Origin: Pantoea sp. 1.19
Lineage (GTDB): Bacteria > Pseudomonadota > Gammaproteobacteria > Enterobacterales > Enterobacteriaceae
Length of the DNA stretch: 64,000 bases
Reading direction: 5' to 3'
Assembly: GCF_001922585.1 (NCBI RefSeq)
Contig: NZ_MRBS01000003.1
Coordinates: 109,050 to 173,049, forward strand
Shown here: positions 30,234 through 38,584 of the stretch, piece after piece
Layout of the letters: each line of letters opens with the position of its first letter
How positions within the stretch are numbered: position 1 is the stretch's first letter
Position numbers and translations under genes: made by a program
Notes under the pieces: model-generated
What the model saw: the letters and a program-made list of their open reading frames with translations, nothing else
Database searches by the model: none
Told to the model about the DNA's origin: nothing

Positions 30234-32568
30234 CCCTTCCGCACAGCCTTCGCCGCTCAGTGGGCCGCCGAACGGCGGCGTTGGTCAGAGCCGCAAGCAT
30301 GACAGTGCCGATCTGCAGGTGAGCGGTGAAGCACTGTACGTGGACGACCGGCCGGAGTATCCCGGTCTGCTGCATCTTGCGCCGCGCCTCAGTGAGCACG
30401 CATGCGCGCGCATACTCGGTATCGATACCGCACCCTGTTATGCCGTCCCGGGGGTAGTCAGCGTGCTGACCTGGCAAAGCGTTCCGGGGGAGCTGGACAT
30501 CGGCCCGCTGGCGGCCGGCGATCCGCTGCTGGCGAAAGATACCGTCGAGTACGTCGGCCAGCTGGTGTTGGTGGTTGCCGCCGACACGCCGGAGGCGGCA
30601 CGCGCCGGCGCACTGGCCGCGCACATTGACTATGCGCCGCTGCCGGCAGTGTTGACGGTTGAAGAGGCTCTGGACGCCCGGGCGTTTCTGCAAACGCCGC
30701 ACGTGCATCAGCGCGGTGATGTGGATGCGGCGCTGGCCCGCGCCGCGCACCGCCTGCAGGGCGCGTTTCACATCGGTGGCCAGGAACACTTTTATCTGGA
30801 AACGCAGATTGCCCTGGTGGTGCCGGGCGAAGAGCAGGCGCTGACGGTATTTTCTTCCACGCAGCACCCGACCGAAGTGCAAAAGCTGGTCGCCTCGGTG
30901 ATGGGCATCGCGCAAAACAAAGTCACCGTTGATATGCGCCGGATGGGCGGTGGGTTTGGTGGTAAAGAGACCCAGGCGGCGGGCATCGCCTGCCTGTGCG
31001 CGCTGGCGGCCGGTATCACCGGTCGACCGGCCAAAATGCGCCTGGCGCGGCGTGACGACATGCTGCTGACCGGCAAGCGCCACCCGTTTTATGTCCGCTA
31101 CGACGTCGGCGTGGATGCGGAGGGGCGCTTTAGCGGCGTGCGCATCGATCTGGCCGGCAACTGCGGTTATTCGCTGGATCTCTCCGGTTCAATAGTCGAC
31201 CGGGCGATGTTTCACGCGGACAATGCCTACTACCTGGGCGATGCACAGATTACCGGCTATTGTTGCCGCACTAACCTCGCGTCAAATACCGCGTTTCGCG
31301 GCTTCGGCGGTCCGCAGGGCATGGTGGCCATTGAGCAGATCATTGACCATATTGCCCGCACGCTGGGCCGCGACCCGCTTGAGATCCGCCAGCGTAACTA
31401 CTACGGCAAACAGACCCGTAATGTCACTCACTATGGGCAGACCGTAGAGGACAATCTGCTGGAGGAAATGACCGCCGATCTGCTGGCCAGCAGCGACTAT
31501 CTGACGCGCCGCGAGGCGGTGCGCGCTTTTAACGCCGCCAGTCCGGTGCGCAAACGCGGGCTGGCGCTGACGCCGGTCAAATTTGGCATCTCGTTCACCT
31601 CCAGCTTCCTGAATCAGGCCGGCGCGCTGCTGCTGATCTATACCGACGGTACGGTACAGCTGAATCACGGCGGCACCGAAATGGGGCAGGGGCTGAACAC
31701 TAAGGTGGCGCAGATCGTCGCCGACGTGCTGCAAATCGACATAGCCACGATTCAGATTACCGCCACCGATACCGGTAAAGTGCCCAATACCTCACCCACC
31801 GCCGCCTCCAGCGGCGCTGATTTGAACGGTAAAGCAGCGCAAAACGCCGCCGAAACGCTACGCCAGCGGCTGACGGCGATGCTGTGCGAACAGTATCAGT
31901 GCGGGACCGACGCGGTGGTATTCCGGCGCGGCAGCGTGTGCGTCGGCGAGCGCAGCTTCAGCTTTGCTGAGGTCGCCCGGATGGCGTGGCTGCATCAGGT
32001 GCCGCTGTCGGCCACCGGTTACTACCGCGTACCGGGGATTTTCTACGATCGCGAAGCGGGATGCGGCACGCCGTTCTATTACTACGCTTACGGCATGGCC
32101 TGCGCCGAGGTGATCCTCGACGTGGAGACTGGAGAAAACCGTCTGCTGCGCGCCGATATTTTGCACGACGTCGGCGCCTCGCTGAACCCGGCGATAGATC
32201 TTGGCCAGGTGGAAGGGGGATTTGTACAGGGTATGGGCTGGCTGACGACCGAAGAGCTGGTATGGAACGCCGACGGCCGGCTGGTGACCGACGGTCCGGC
32301 CAGCTATAAAATTCCGGCGATCGGCGACGTGCCGGCCGATCTGCGGATACGGCTACTGGAAAACCGCCGCAATCCGCAGCAGACGGTGTACCACTCCAAG
32401 GCGGTGGGTGAACCGCCGTTTATGCTGGGGATTGCCGTCTGGTCGGCGCTGCAGGATGCGGTAGCCAGCGTAGCGGATTACCGCCAGCATCCGCTACTGG
32501 CGGCACCGGCCACGCCGGAACGCCTGTTTTGGGCCGCCCGGCGGCTGGGAGGGGCGAATGATTGCTGA
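30223..32568 (+). CDS. xdhB: Xanthine dehydrogenase molybdenum-binding large subunit
   Basis: Catalytic subunit that hydroxylates hypoxanthine and xanthine to urate at the molybdopterin centre. Motifs include VSGEALYVDDRPEY, GGGFGGKE, NTAFRGFGGPQGM, HGGTEMGQGLNTK and, near the C-terminus, KAVGEPPFML with the catalytic Glu. The ATG at 30223 lies ten bases after GGAG and overlaps the xdhA stop; an ATG at 30205 is less likely. Length 781 residues. Confidence 0.95.
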   Translation: MSPNPSAQPSPLSGPPNGGVGQSRKHDSADLQVSGEALYVDDRPEYPGLLHLAPRLSEHACARILGIDTAPCYAVPGVVSVLTWQSVPGELDIGPLAAGDPLLAKDTVEYVGQLVLVVAADTPEAARAGALAAHIDYAPLPAVLTVEEALDARAFLQTPHVHQRGDVDAALARAAHRLQGAFHIGGQEHFYLETQIALVVPGEEQALTVFSSTQHPTEVQKLVASVMGIAQNKVTVDMRRMGGGFGGKETQAAGIACLCALAAGITGRPAKMRLARRDDMLLTGKRHPFYVRYDVGVDAEGRFSGVRIDLAGNCGYSLDLSGSIVDRAMFHADNAYYLGDAQITGYCCRTNLASNTAFRGFGGPQGMVAIEQIIDHIARTLGRDPLEIRQRNYYGKQTRNVTHYGQTVEDNLLEEMTADLLASSDYLTRREAVRAFNAASPVRKRGLALTPVKFGISFTSSFLNQAGALLLIYTDGTVQLNHGGTEMGQGLNTKVAQIVADVLQIDIATIQITATDTGKVPNTSPTAASSGADLNGKAAQNAAETLRQRLTAMLCEQYQCGTDAVVFRRGSVCVGERSFSFAEVARMAWLHQVPLSATGYYRVPGIFYDREAGCGTPFYYYAYGMACAEVILDVETGENRLLRADILHDVGASLNPAIDLGQVEGGFVQGMGWLTTEELVWNADGRLVTDGPASYKIPAIGDVPADLRIRLLENRRNPQQTVYHSKAVGEPPFMLGIAVWSALQDAVASVADYRQHPLLAAPATPERLFWAARRLGGANDC

Positions 32569-33328
32569 CTGCTGGATTGCGATCCTGGCGACGCTGCGCG
32601 ACCGGCGCCAGTCCTGCGTGCTGATTACCGTATTGCAGCATCGCGGCTCGGTACCGCGCGACAGCGGAACCAAAATGGTGGTCACCGCCGATGCGCAGTA
32701 CCTGACCATCGGCGGCGGTCATCTTGAGTACCAGTGCATCGCCCGGGCGCGGGCGATGCTGGCGGAGGGGACGGCCCAGCCGCTGAGCGAGCGGTTTCCA
32801 CTCGGGGCGCGGCTGGGGCAGTGCTGCGGCGGGATGGCCGAGGTGCTGTTTGAACCACTGCGGCAATGCCAGCCGCACATTGCCATCTTTGGCGCCGGCC
32901 ATGTTGGCCAGGCGCTGGTAGCGATCCTGCAGACGTTACCCTGTCACATCTACTGGGCCGATTCACGCACCGCGTGCACCTTGCCAGCGGTGGCAGGCGT
33001 GAGCCTGTGCCTCAGCGACGATCCACTGGCGCAGGTGGCGGCCATGCCGGTGGGCAGCTATTACGTGGTGATGACGCACGATCACGGGCTGGATCTGCAG
33101 CTGACCGAGGCCATTCTGCGCCGTGACGATGCGCGCTATGTTGGCCTGATCGGCTCGCAGACCAAGCGTCAGCGCTTTGACTACCGGCTGGCGGGAAAGG
33201 GGATCGCACCAGCGCAGCTGGCCACGCTGCGCTGCCCGATTGGACTGGCCGAGGTGCGCGGAAAACGTCCGGCGGAGATTGCGGTGTCGGTAGCTGCAGA
33301 AATCATTGCCTGTTACCAGACGGAGTGA
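32558..33328 (+). CDS. xdhC: Xanthine dehydrogenase accessory protein XdhC
   Basis: Binds molybdenum cofactor, promotes its sulfuration and inserts it into XdhB. The N-terminal XdhC/CoxI segment (VLITVLQHRGSVPRDSGTKMVV, IGGGHLEYQCI) is followed by a Rossmann domain (IAIFGAGHVGQAL) and the C-terminal YVGLIGSQTKRQRF. Length 256 residues. It overlaps xdhB by 11 bases and completes the operon, then converges on hpxO. Confidence 0.93.
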   Translation: MIADCWIAILATLRDRRQSCVLITVLQHRGSVPRDSGTKMVVTADAQYLTIGGGHLEYQCIARARAMLAEGTAQPLSERFPLGARLGQCCGGMAEVLFEPLRQCQPHIAIFGAGHVGQALVAILQTLPCHIYWADSRTACTLPAVAGVSLCLSDDPLAQVAAMPVGSYYVVMTHDHGLDLQLTEAILRRDDARYVGLIGSQTKRQRFDYRLAGKGIAPAQLATLRCPIGLAEVRGKRPAEIAVSVAAEIIACYQTE

Positions 33329-33362
33329 CGCGCCGCGCCGCGGCGCCCCACGGCGGTGGCGG

Positions 33363-34520
33363 TTAGCCCAGCGGCCCCCCGAGGATGGTCTCGCGCATGC
33401 CGCTGATGATTCGCTCACCGGTTTCGTGCTCCAGCTCCTGATACCAGGCGCGGGTGACGTCCGGCTCCAGACCGTGGGTGACGTCGCAGCGCTTGCGCGC
33501 TTTCAGCACCAACTCCGCTACCCGATCGGCGCGCTGCCGCTGATAGTGCAGCAGGGCGCCCTCAACGTCTGACGCGTGCGTTTGCAGGCTTTGCGCCAGG
33601 ATAATCGCGTCTTCCATGGCGGCACAGCCGCCCTGGCCAATATCCGGGGTGGTGCTGTGGGCGGCGTCACCCAGCAGCGCCACCCGGCCTTTCACCAGCG
33701 TCGGGAAGGGATCGATATCGTGAATTTCAATGCGGTTGGTGGTGTCCGGGTCGAGGCGGGCAATCAGCGCCTGTACCGGCGGTGCCCAGCCGGCAAAATA
33801 GCGGCTCAGGTCGGCGCGCACCGTACTGCGATCCTCGGCCAGCCCCTTCGGCAGCGGCACGTCAAAAAAGAAATAGAAGCGGTTTTCCGCCACCGGCATC
33901 AGCGAGACCCGCTTACCGTCGCCCACAAAGGTGGTCCAGCAGGTGGCAGGGGCTAGGGATTCGTCGATAGCCACCAGACCGTTCCAGTTCACATAGCCGG
34001 CATAGCGCCGTTCGCGCTGCTCGCCTAGCACCCATGGACGGAGCACCGAATGGGTCCCATCAGCGGCCACCAGCACATCGCCGCGGGCTTCGCTGCCATC
34101 GTCAAAAAAAGCGGTGACCTGCTCGTCGGCGGTGGCAATATGGGTGACGCGTTTGCCAAATTGCACTGCGTCATCGCCCCAGGCCTTCAGTAGCATCTGC
34201 TGCAGCGCGGCGCGGGCGACCGGATAGGGGCGCTCACCCACCTGCTGCACCAGCGGATCCAGACTGAAGGCGGTCAGGATCTGTCCGCTGAAGCCCTCTA
34301 CATAGGCCATGCTGTGCATCGGCCCGCCAATCTGCCGCAGTGGCGCTTGTAGCCCAAGCGCATTCAGGCACTTCACGCCGTTTGGCCAGATAGATATTGC
34401 CGCACCAACCGGTTTGATCGCTTTTACCGCTTCATACACCTCGGCGCGGATACCGGCCCGCCGCAGCGCCAGCGCCGCACACAATCCGCCAATACCGCCG
34501 CCAATCACAATCGCTTTCAT
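33363..34520 (-). CDS. hpxO: FAD-dependent urate hydroxylase HpxO
   Basis: Flavin monooxygenase that converts urate to 5-hydroxyisourate with NADH and oxygen, in place of uricase. It matches Klebsiella HpxO closely: KAIVIGGGIGGLCAALAL (FAD), VGAAISIWPNGVKCL, YAGYVNWNGLVAIDE, LLGDAAHSTTPDIGQGGCAAMEDA and the C-terminus ISGMRETILGGPLG. Length 385 residues. It takes the product of XdhABC, so the two converging units form one pathway. hpxT and hpxQ homologues for the next steps are not in the window. AAGGAG precedes the ATG. Confidence 0.93.
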   Translation of the reverse strand: MKAIVIGGGIGGLCAALALRRAGIRAEVYEAVKAIKPVGAAISIWPNGVKCLNALGLQAPLRQIGGPMHSMAYVEGFSGQILTAFSLDPLVQQVGERPYPVARAALQQMLLKAWGDDAVQFGKRVTHIATADEQVTAFFDDGSEARGDVLVAADGTHSVLRPWVLGEQRERRYAGYVNWNGLVAIDESLAPATCWTTFVGDGKRVSLMPVAENRFYFFFDVPLPKGLAEDRSTVRADLSRYFAGWAPPVQALIARLDPDTTNRIEIHDIDPFPTLVKGRVALLGDAAHSTTPDIGQGGCAAMEDAIILAQSLQTHASDVEGALLHYQRQRADRVAELVLKARKRCDVTHGLEPDVTRAWYQELEHETGERIISGMRETILGGPLG

Positions 34521-34550
34521 CTGCGTCTCCTTCTTAACGTGACTGGACGC

Positions 34551-34566
34551 TGCAAATTGTGTACCA
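34551..34566 (-). promoter_or_regulatory. Sigma-54 promoter of hpxO
   Basis: On the minus strand TGGTACA, four bases, TTGCA: one mismatch to the consensus, with GG and GC ten bases apart. It lies about 30 bases before the hpxO start. A perfect NtrC half-site, TGGTGCA, occurs at 34659-34665, about 100 bases upstream. Confidence 0.7.
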
Positions 34567-34587
34567 ATACGCCAATCGGCACGGCAG

Positions 34588-34617
34588 AACGAAAGTTGCC
34601 GTCTGGAAACTTTCGTT
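34588..34617. promoter_or_regulatory. 10-base inverted repeat upstream of hpxO
   Basis: Arms AACGAAAGTT (34588-34597) and AACTTTCGTT (34608-34617) with a ten-base spacer; centres 20 bases apart. It lies 20-50 bases upstream of the -24 element and is a candidate operator or activator site. The sequence is unrelated to the repeat upstream of guaD. Confidence 0.55.
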
Positions 34618-34742
34618 GCAAGACGGCGACGCCCCTGGCCTGTGCAGCTGCATCCCTCTGGTGCAGAAAAAAATGCGCAGCCGGTCGGGAAAGGCTTTAC
34701 TCTGTTAACCCACTGTTAACGTAACAACGACGGGTCCACGCT

Positions 34743-35195
34743 ATGCCTTTTGACCTCAACCTGGCCATTCTCCTCTGCCTGGCCGCCCTCAGCTTTTTCA
34801 GCCACAACCTCACCGTCGCGATAGCGATTATGATCCTGATAGTGATTCGCATGACCCCGCTCAATGCCCTGTTTCCCTGGGTAGAAAAGCAGGGATTAAC
34901 GCTTGGGATCGTGATGCTAACGGTGGCGGTAATGGCGCCGATTGCCAGCGGCTCGCTACCCGCGTCCACCCTGATCCACGCGTTTCTGCACTGGAAATCG
35001 CTGCTGGCTATCGCGGTCGGCATTGTTGTCTCGTGGATGGGCGGGCGCGGCGTGGTGCTGATGAGTAACCAGCCCACGCTGGTAGGCGGCCTGCTGGTTG
35101 GCACCCTTATCGGCGTTTCGCTGTTTCGCGGCGTGCCGGTCGGTCCACTGATCGCCGCCGGCCTGGTGTCGCTGCTGATTGGTCTGCAGGGATAA
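34743..35195 (+). CDS. yeaL: DUF441 inner membrane protein YeaL
   Basis: Small membrane protein of unknown function with four hydrophobic segments. The sequence [47 protein letters not shown] and [18 protein letters not shown] match E. coli YeaL almost throughout. Length 150 residues. The stop codon abuts the proP terminator. Confidence 0.93.
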   Translation: MPFDLNLAILLCLAALSFFSHNLTVAIAIMILIVIRMTPLNALFPWVEKQGLTLGIVMLTVAVMAPIASGSLPASTLIHAFLHWKSLLAIAVGIVVSWMGGRGVVLMSNQPTLVGGLLVGTLIGVSLFRGVPVGPLIAAGLVSLLIGLQG

Positions 35196-35220
35196 AAAAA
35201 GGGCGAGCTCGCGCTCGCCC
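35194..35220 (-). terminator. Intrinsic terminator of proP
   Basis: On the minus strand GGGCGAGC, a four-base loop, GCTCGCCC and then seven T, 18 bases after the proP stop codon. Confidence 0.9.
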
Positions 35221-35238
35221 GAAGAGGTTTACCCGCGG

Positions 35239-36744
35239 TTATTCGTTGATACGCGGGTGCTGATCGACCAGATTACGGCGTTTGGCTTCCAGCGCCTTAA
35301 TCTGCTCGTCAATATCGTCGATTTTCTGTTCGATATTGTCGTGGTGCTCCTGCAAAATCTCGCGCGCCTCTGAAATATCCGATGCGGCCGGGGTCGCTCC
35401 GCGCAGCGGCTTGTTGGCCGTTTCGCGCATGGTCAGACCGGTTATCAGGCCGATAACCGCAATCACCATCAGATAGTAAGCCGGCATATAAAGATTCTGC
35501 GTTGCTTCTACCAGCCAGGCGGCCACGGTTGGGGTTAGACCGGCAACCAGCACCGAGATATTAAACGCGCTGGCCAGCGCACTGTAGCGGATGTGGGTCG
35601 GGAACATCGCCGGCAGGGTGGAGGCCATAACGCCGGTGAAGGAGTTCAGGATCACCGCCAGCAGCAGCAGACCGGCAAAAATCAGTCCCAGCACGCCGCT
35701 GTTGATCATCATAAAGGCCGGCACGGCCAGGCAGAACAGCGCAATGCTGCCCATAATGACAAACGGACGGCGGCCAAAGCGATCGCTTAGCAGGCCCATC
35801 ATCGGCTGCACAAACAGCATACCGATCATGATGGCGATGATGATCATCACCCCGTGATCTTCCGAGTAGTGCAGGTTATGCGACAGGTAGCTTGGCATGT
35901 AAGTCAGCAGCATGTAGTAAGTGACGTTGGTGGCAATCACCAGGCCAATACAGGTCAGCAGGCTTTTCCAGTGCTTCGTGGCAATCTCTTTAAAGGAGAC
36001 TTTTGGTCCTTCGGTCAGCCCTTCGCGATCGCCCTGTTCCATTTTCTCTACATGCTGTTGGAACGCCGGCGTCTCTTCCAGCGCATGGCGCAGATAGAGG
36101 CCAATAATGCCCAGCGGCAGGGCGAGGAAGAACGGAATACGCCAGCCCCATTCGAGGAAGCGCGCCTCACCCAGCACGGCAGAGATCAGAACCACCACGC
36201 CGGCACCGAGCACAAAGCCGGCGATAGAGCCAAAGTCCAGCCAGCTGCCCATAAAGCCGCGCTTGCGGTCCGGAGAGTACTCCGCCACGAAGATAGAGGC
36301 GCCGGTGTACTCGCCGCCGACCGAGAAGCCCTGGGCCATCTTACACACCAGCAGCAGAATCGGTGCCCAGATGCCAATGCTGGCATAACCGGGTATTAAC
36401 CCGATAGCAAAGGTACTGAGTGACATGATAATGATGGTGATCGCCAGAATGCGCTGACGACCATACTTGTCACCGAGCATGCCGAAGAACAAGCCGCCCA
36501 GAGGGCGAATCAGGAAGGGGACGGAAAAGGTTGCCAGGGCGGCAATCATTTGGGTGCCGGGATCGGCACCGGGAAAAAAGACCTTACCTAAGGCATAGGC
36601 GACAAAGCCATATACGCCAAAATCAAACCACTCCATCGCGTTACCGAGCGACGCGGCGGTGATGGCCTTTTTCAACCTGGCATCATCAATGATGGTTACG
36701 TCCTTCAAACCAATAGGTTTTACACGCTTCCTACGTAGTTTCAT
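35239..36744 (-). CDS. proP: Osmosensory proline/betaine:H+ symporter ProP
   Basis: Inner membrane MFS transporter that imports proline, glycine betaine and ectoine when osmolality rises, sensing the change itself. The 501 residues are very close to E. coli ProP from ITAASLGNAMEWFDFGVYGF onward. The C-terminal heptad-rich tail (ISEAREILQEHHDNIEQKID to the end) forms the antiparallel coiled coil that tunes the osmotic set point. The ATG at 36744 (MKLRRKRVKP) matches the E. coli start. Confidence 0.97.
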   Translation of the reverse strand: MKLRRKRVKPIGLKDVTIIDDARLKKAITAASLGNAMEWFDFGVYGFVAYALGKVFFPGADPGTQMIAALATFSVPFLIRPLGGLFFGMLGDKYGRQRILAITIIIMSLSTFAIGLIPGYASIGIWAPILLLVCKMAQGFSVGGEYTGASIFVAEYSPDRKRGFMGSWLDFGSIAGFVLGAGVVVLISAVLGEARFLEWGWRIPFFLALPLGIIGLYLRHALEETPAFQQHVEKMEQGDREGLTEGPKVSFKEIATKHWKSLLTCIGLVIATNVTYYMLLTYMPSYLSHNLHYSEDHGVMIIIAIMIGMLFVQPMMGLLSDRFGRRPFVIMGSIALFCLAVPAFMMINSGVLGLIFAGLLLLAVILNSFTGVMASTLPAMFPTHIRYSALASAFNISVLVAGLTPTVAAWLVEATQNLYMPAYYLMVIAVIGLITGLTMRETANKPLRGATPAASDISEAREILQEHHDNIEQKIDDIDEQIKALEAKRRNLVDQHPRINE

Positions 36745-37030
36745 ATAGAACACCCTGTGATCTGTTATATACACTGTTTTCAACTGCAAAAGCGTTGCAG
36801 CCACGCTGAAAACACGATGATCCTCATGACCATCCAGCACCCTCGCTTGCCATAAACGGTGAGGGTGCGCGCACAAAGTATACCTGCTGTTAACCGAACA
36901 GCCTAATTTGAGAAGGTGATCACATTGAATAGGTTAAATATTCTCCATTTTCATTGCGTCGTGTTGCCTGCGGCACCCCGCGCGATCGGCTACCCTTATG
37001 CCATGACGTCATAACCCGACGGGAGGATAT
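36745..37030. other. Intergenic region proP/DUF2256 gene
   Basis: AT-rich near proP, with TATATACACT at about 36768-36777 and a TGATCACA sequence at about 36917-36924. In E. coli proP has CRP- and Fis-controlled promoters, but I could not assign sites here with confidence. Confidence 0.35.
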
Positions 37031-37195
37031 ATGACCGCGTTCAAAGGCAACAAGCAGGCGCTACCGGTTAAATACTGCGAAGTCTGCCACCGCCCGATGA
37101 CCTGGCGGAAGAAGTGGGAAAAAAACTGGGAGCAGGTGCGCTACTGCTCGGAGCGCTGCCGGCGCGCCCGATCCCGGCCGCCTTCAGGCGCCTGA
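37031..37195 (+). CDS. DUF2256 zinc-ribbon-like small protein
   Basis: A 54-residue basic protein with four cysteines in a probable metal site, [18 protein letters not shown] followed by CSERC. This is the DUF2256 signature. GGGAGGA lies seven bases before the ATG, and an AT-poor but plausible promoter region precedes it. From memory, DUF2256 genes are often found next to cryptochrome/photolyase genes, as here, so a part in light response or flavoprotein function is possible but unproven. Confidence 0.85.
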   Translation: MTAFKGNKQALPVKYCEVCHRPMTWRKKWEKNWEQVRYCSERCRRARSRPPSGA

Positions 37196-37201
37196 GCCGC
37201 C

Positions 37202-37229
37202 CTGGCAAATCCGCAGGATCGCGTATAAT
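37202..37229 (+). promoter_or_regulatory. Sigma-70 promoter of the photolyase genes
   Basis: A perfect -10 TATAAT (37224-37229) has CTGGCA as a -35 with a 16-base spacer. The predicted start is near 37236, about 60 bases before the cryptochrome start codon. Confidence 0.6.
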
Positions 37230-37265
37230 TAGGCGTGCTATTACTGCCTGATAAAGGAACGCGCG

Positions 37266-37301
37266 ATGACACTGCCGATGCTGGCGCTACCGCCGCTATG
37301 A
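37266..37301 (+). CDS. Candidate 11-codon leader peptide before the cryptochrome gene
   Basis: AAGGA lies six bases before an ATG that opens an 11-residue frame, MTLPMLALPPL, whose TGA overlaps the ATG of the cryptochrome gene (ATGA). The cryptochrome ATG itself has no ribosome site, so it may be translated by coupling to this leader. Alternatively the cryptochrome starts upstream in its own frame at 37235. Confidence 0.45.
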   Translation: MTLPMLALPPL

Positions 37302-38584
37302 CCGACACCCGACTCTATCTGTTTACCGACGATCTGCGACTGGCGGATAACCCGGCCCTCACCGCCGCCTGTCAGGAAGCCTCCGCACTGCTGCCGGTCT
37401 GTTTTGCGCCCGCCGCGCCGCCGCTGACCCGCTGGGGATTTACCCGTACGCACCCGCGACGCACGCGCTTTCAGCGTCAGGCGCTGGCCGACCTCGATCG
37501 CGCCCTGCGCGAGCGCGGCAGCGCCCTGCGGGTGCTCCCCGCCGGCAATGAAGCAGAGGCCCTCGGCGATCTGCTGCGTCAGCTCGGCGGTGGGACGATC
37601 GTTGCTCAGGCGGCGGCCACGCCGGAGGAAGCGCAGCGCCTGCAGCGGCTGCGGGACGCCGGTTTACCGTTAAACACCCACTGGCAAGCCACCCTGTTTT
37701 CCCCCGCCCGGTTGCCTTTTTCACCCGACGCGCTGCCGGATCAGTTTACGCCGTTTCGCCAGCGGCTGGAGAAAGCCGCGGTGCGCCCGGCCGCACCGCT
37801 GCCGCCGCCAGCACTGCCGCCCTGGCCGTCCAGGCTGATGCCCGATGCGGCGCCGCTCCCCTGGCCGGCGAGTGCGGAAGGGGATGCACGCGCCAGTTTT
37901 CCCGCCCACTTGCCCACATTTTATGGCGGTTCTGCCGCCGCCGCCGGGCATCTGCAACGCTGGTTTTCTGACGCGCGCGCGCGGCATTACAAAGCCACGC
38001 GAAACGGACTCACCGGGATCGATTTTTCCACCAAGTTTTCACCGTGGCTGGCGCAGGGCGCGCTCTCTGCGCGGCAAATTTACGCCGCCTGCCAGCGTTA
38101 TCACGACGAGCAGGGCGCCAATGAGGGCACCGACTGGCTGATTGTTGAACTGCTGTGGCGTGACTATTTCCACATTCTGCAGCGAAAATATGGCGTCAGG
38201 CTGTGGCAGGCCGGCGGTCTGCGCGGTGATGAGGAAAGCCGGGGCGATCCGGCGGCCTTCACCGCCTGGTGTGAAGCGCGCACCGGCGATCCGCTGGTGG
38301 ATGCCGGCATGCGCGAGCTGCGCACCACCGGCTACCTTAGCAACCGCATGCGGCAGATTGTGGCCAGCGCGCTGATTTACGACGGCGGCGGCGACTGGCG
38401 CGCCGGCGCCGCCTGGTTTGAACACCACCTGATCGATTTTGATCCGGCGGTTAACCAGGGCAACTGGCTCTATATCGCCGGACGCGGCACCGACCCGCGC
38501 GGTGGCCGCCATTTCAATACCCAAAAGCAGGCCGAACATTACGATAGCGAGGGGGCTTACCGCGCACTCTGGAGGCAGGATTGA
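37298..38584 (+). CDS. DASH-type cryptochrome / single-strand DNA photolyase
   Basis: FAD- and folate-binding blue-light protein of the photolyase superfamily; DASH members repair pyrimidine dimers in single-stranded DNA. The N-terminal alpha/beta antenna domain (YLFTDDLRLADNPAL) is followed by the FAD-binding region with TKFSPWLAQGALSARQIYAACQ, LIVELLWRDYFHI, DAGMRELRTTGYLSNRMRQIVAS and the C-terminal GNWLYIAGRGTDPRGGRHFN. Length 428 residues from the ATG at 37298. Its stop overlaps the start of the next photolyase-family gene. Confidence 0.85.
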   Translation: MTDTRLYLFTDDLRLADNPALTAACQEASALLPVCFAPAAPPLTRWGFTRTHPRRTRFQRQALADLDRALRERGSALRVLPAGNEAEALGDLLRQLGGGTIVAQAAATPEEAQRLQRLRDAGLPLNTHWQATLFSPARLPFSPDALPDQFTPFRQRLEKAAVRPAAPLPPPALPPWPSRLMPDAAPLPWPASAEGDARASFPAHLPTFYGGSAAAAGHLQRWFSDARARHYKATRNGLTGIDFSTKFSPWLAQGALSARQIYAACQRYHDEQGANEGTDWLIVELLWRDYFHILQRKYGVRLWQAGGLRGDEESRGDPAAFTAWCEARTGDPLVDAGMRELRTTGYLSNRMRQIVASALIYDGGGDWRAGAAWFEHHLIDFDPAVNQGNWLYIAGRGTDPRGGRHFNTQKQAEHYDSEGAYRALWRQD

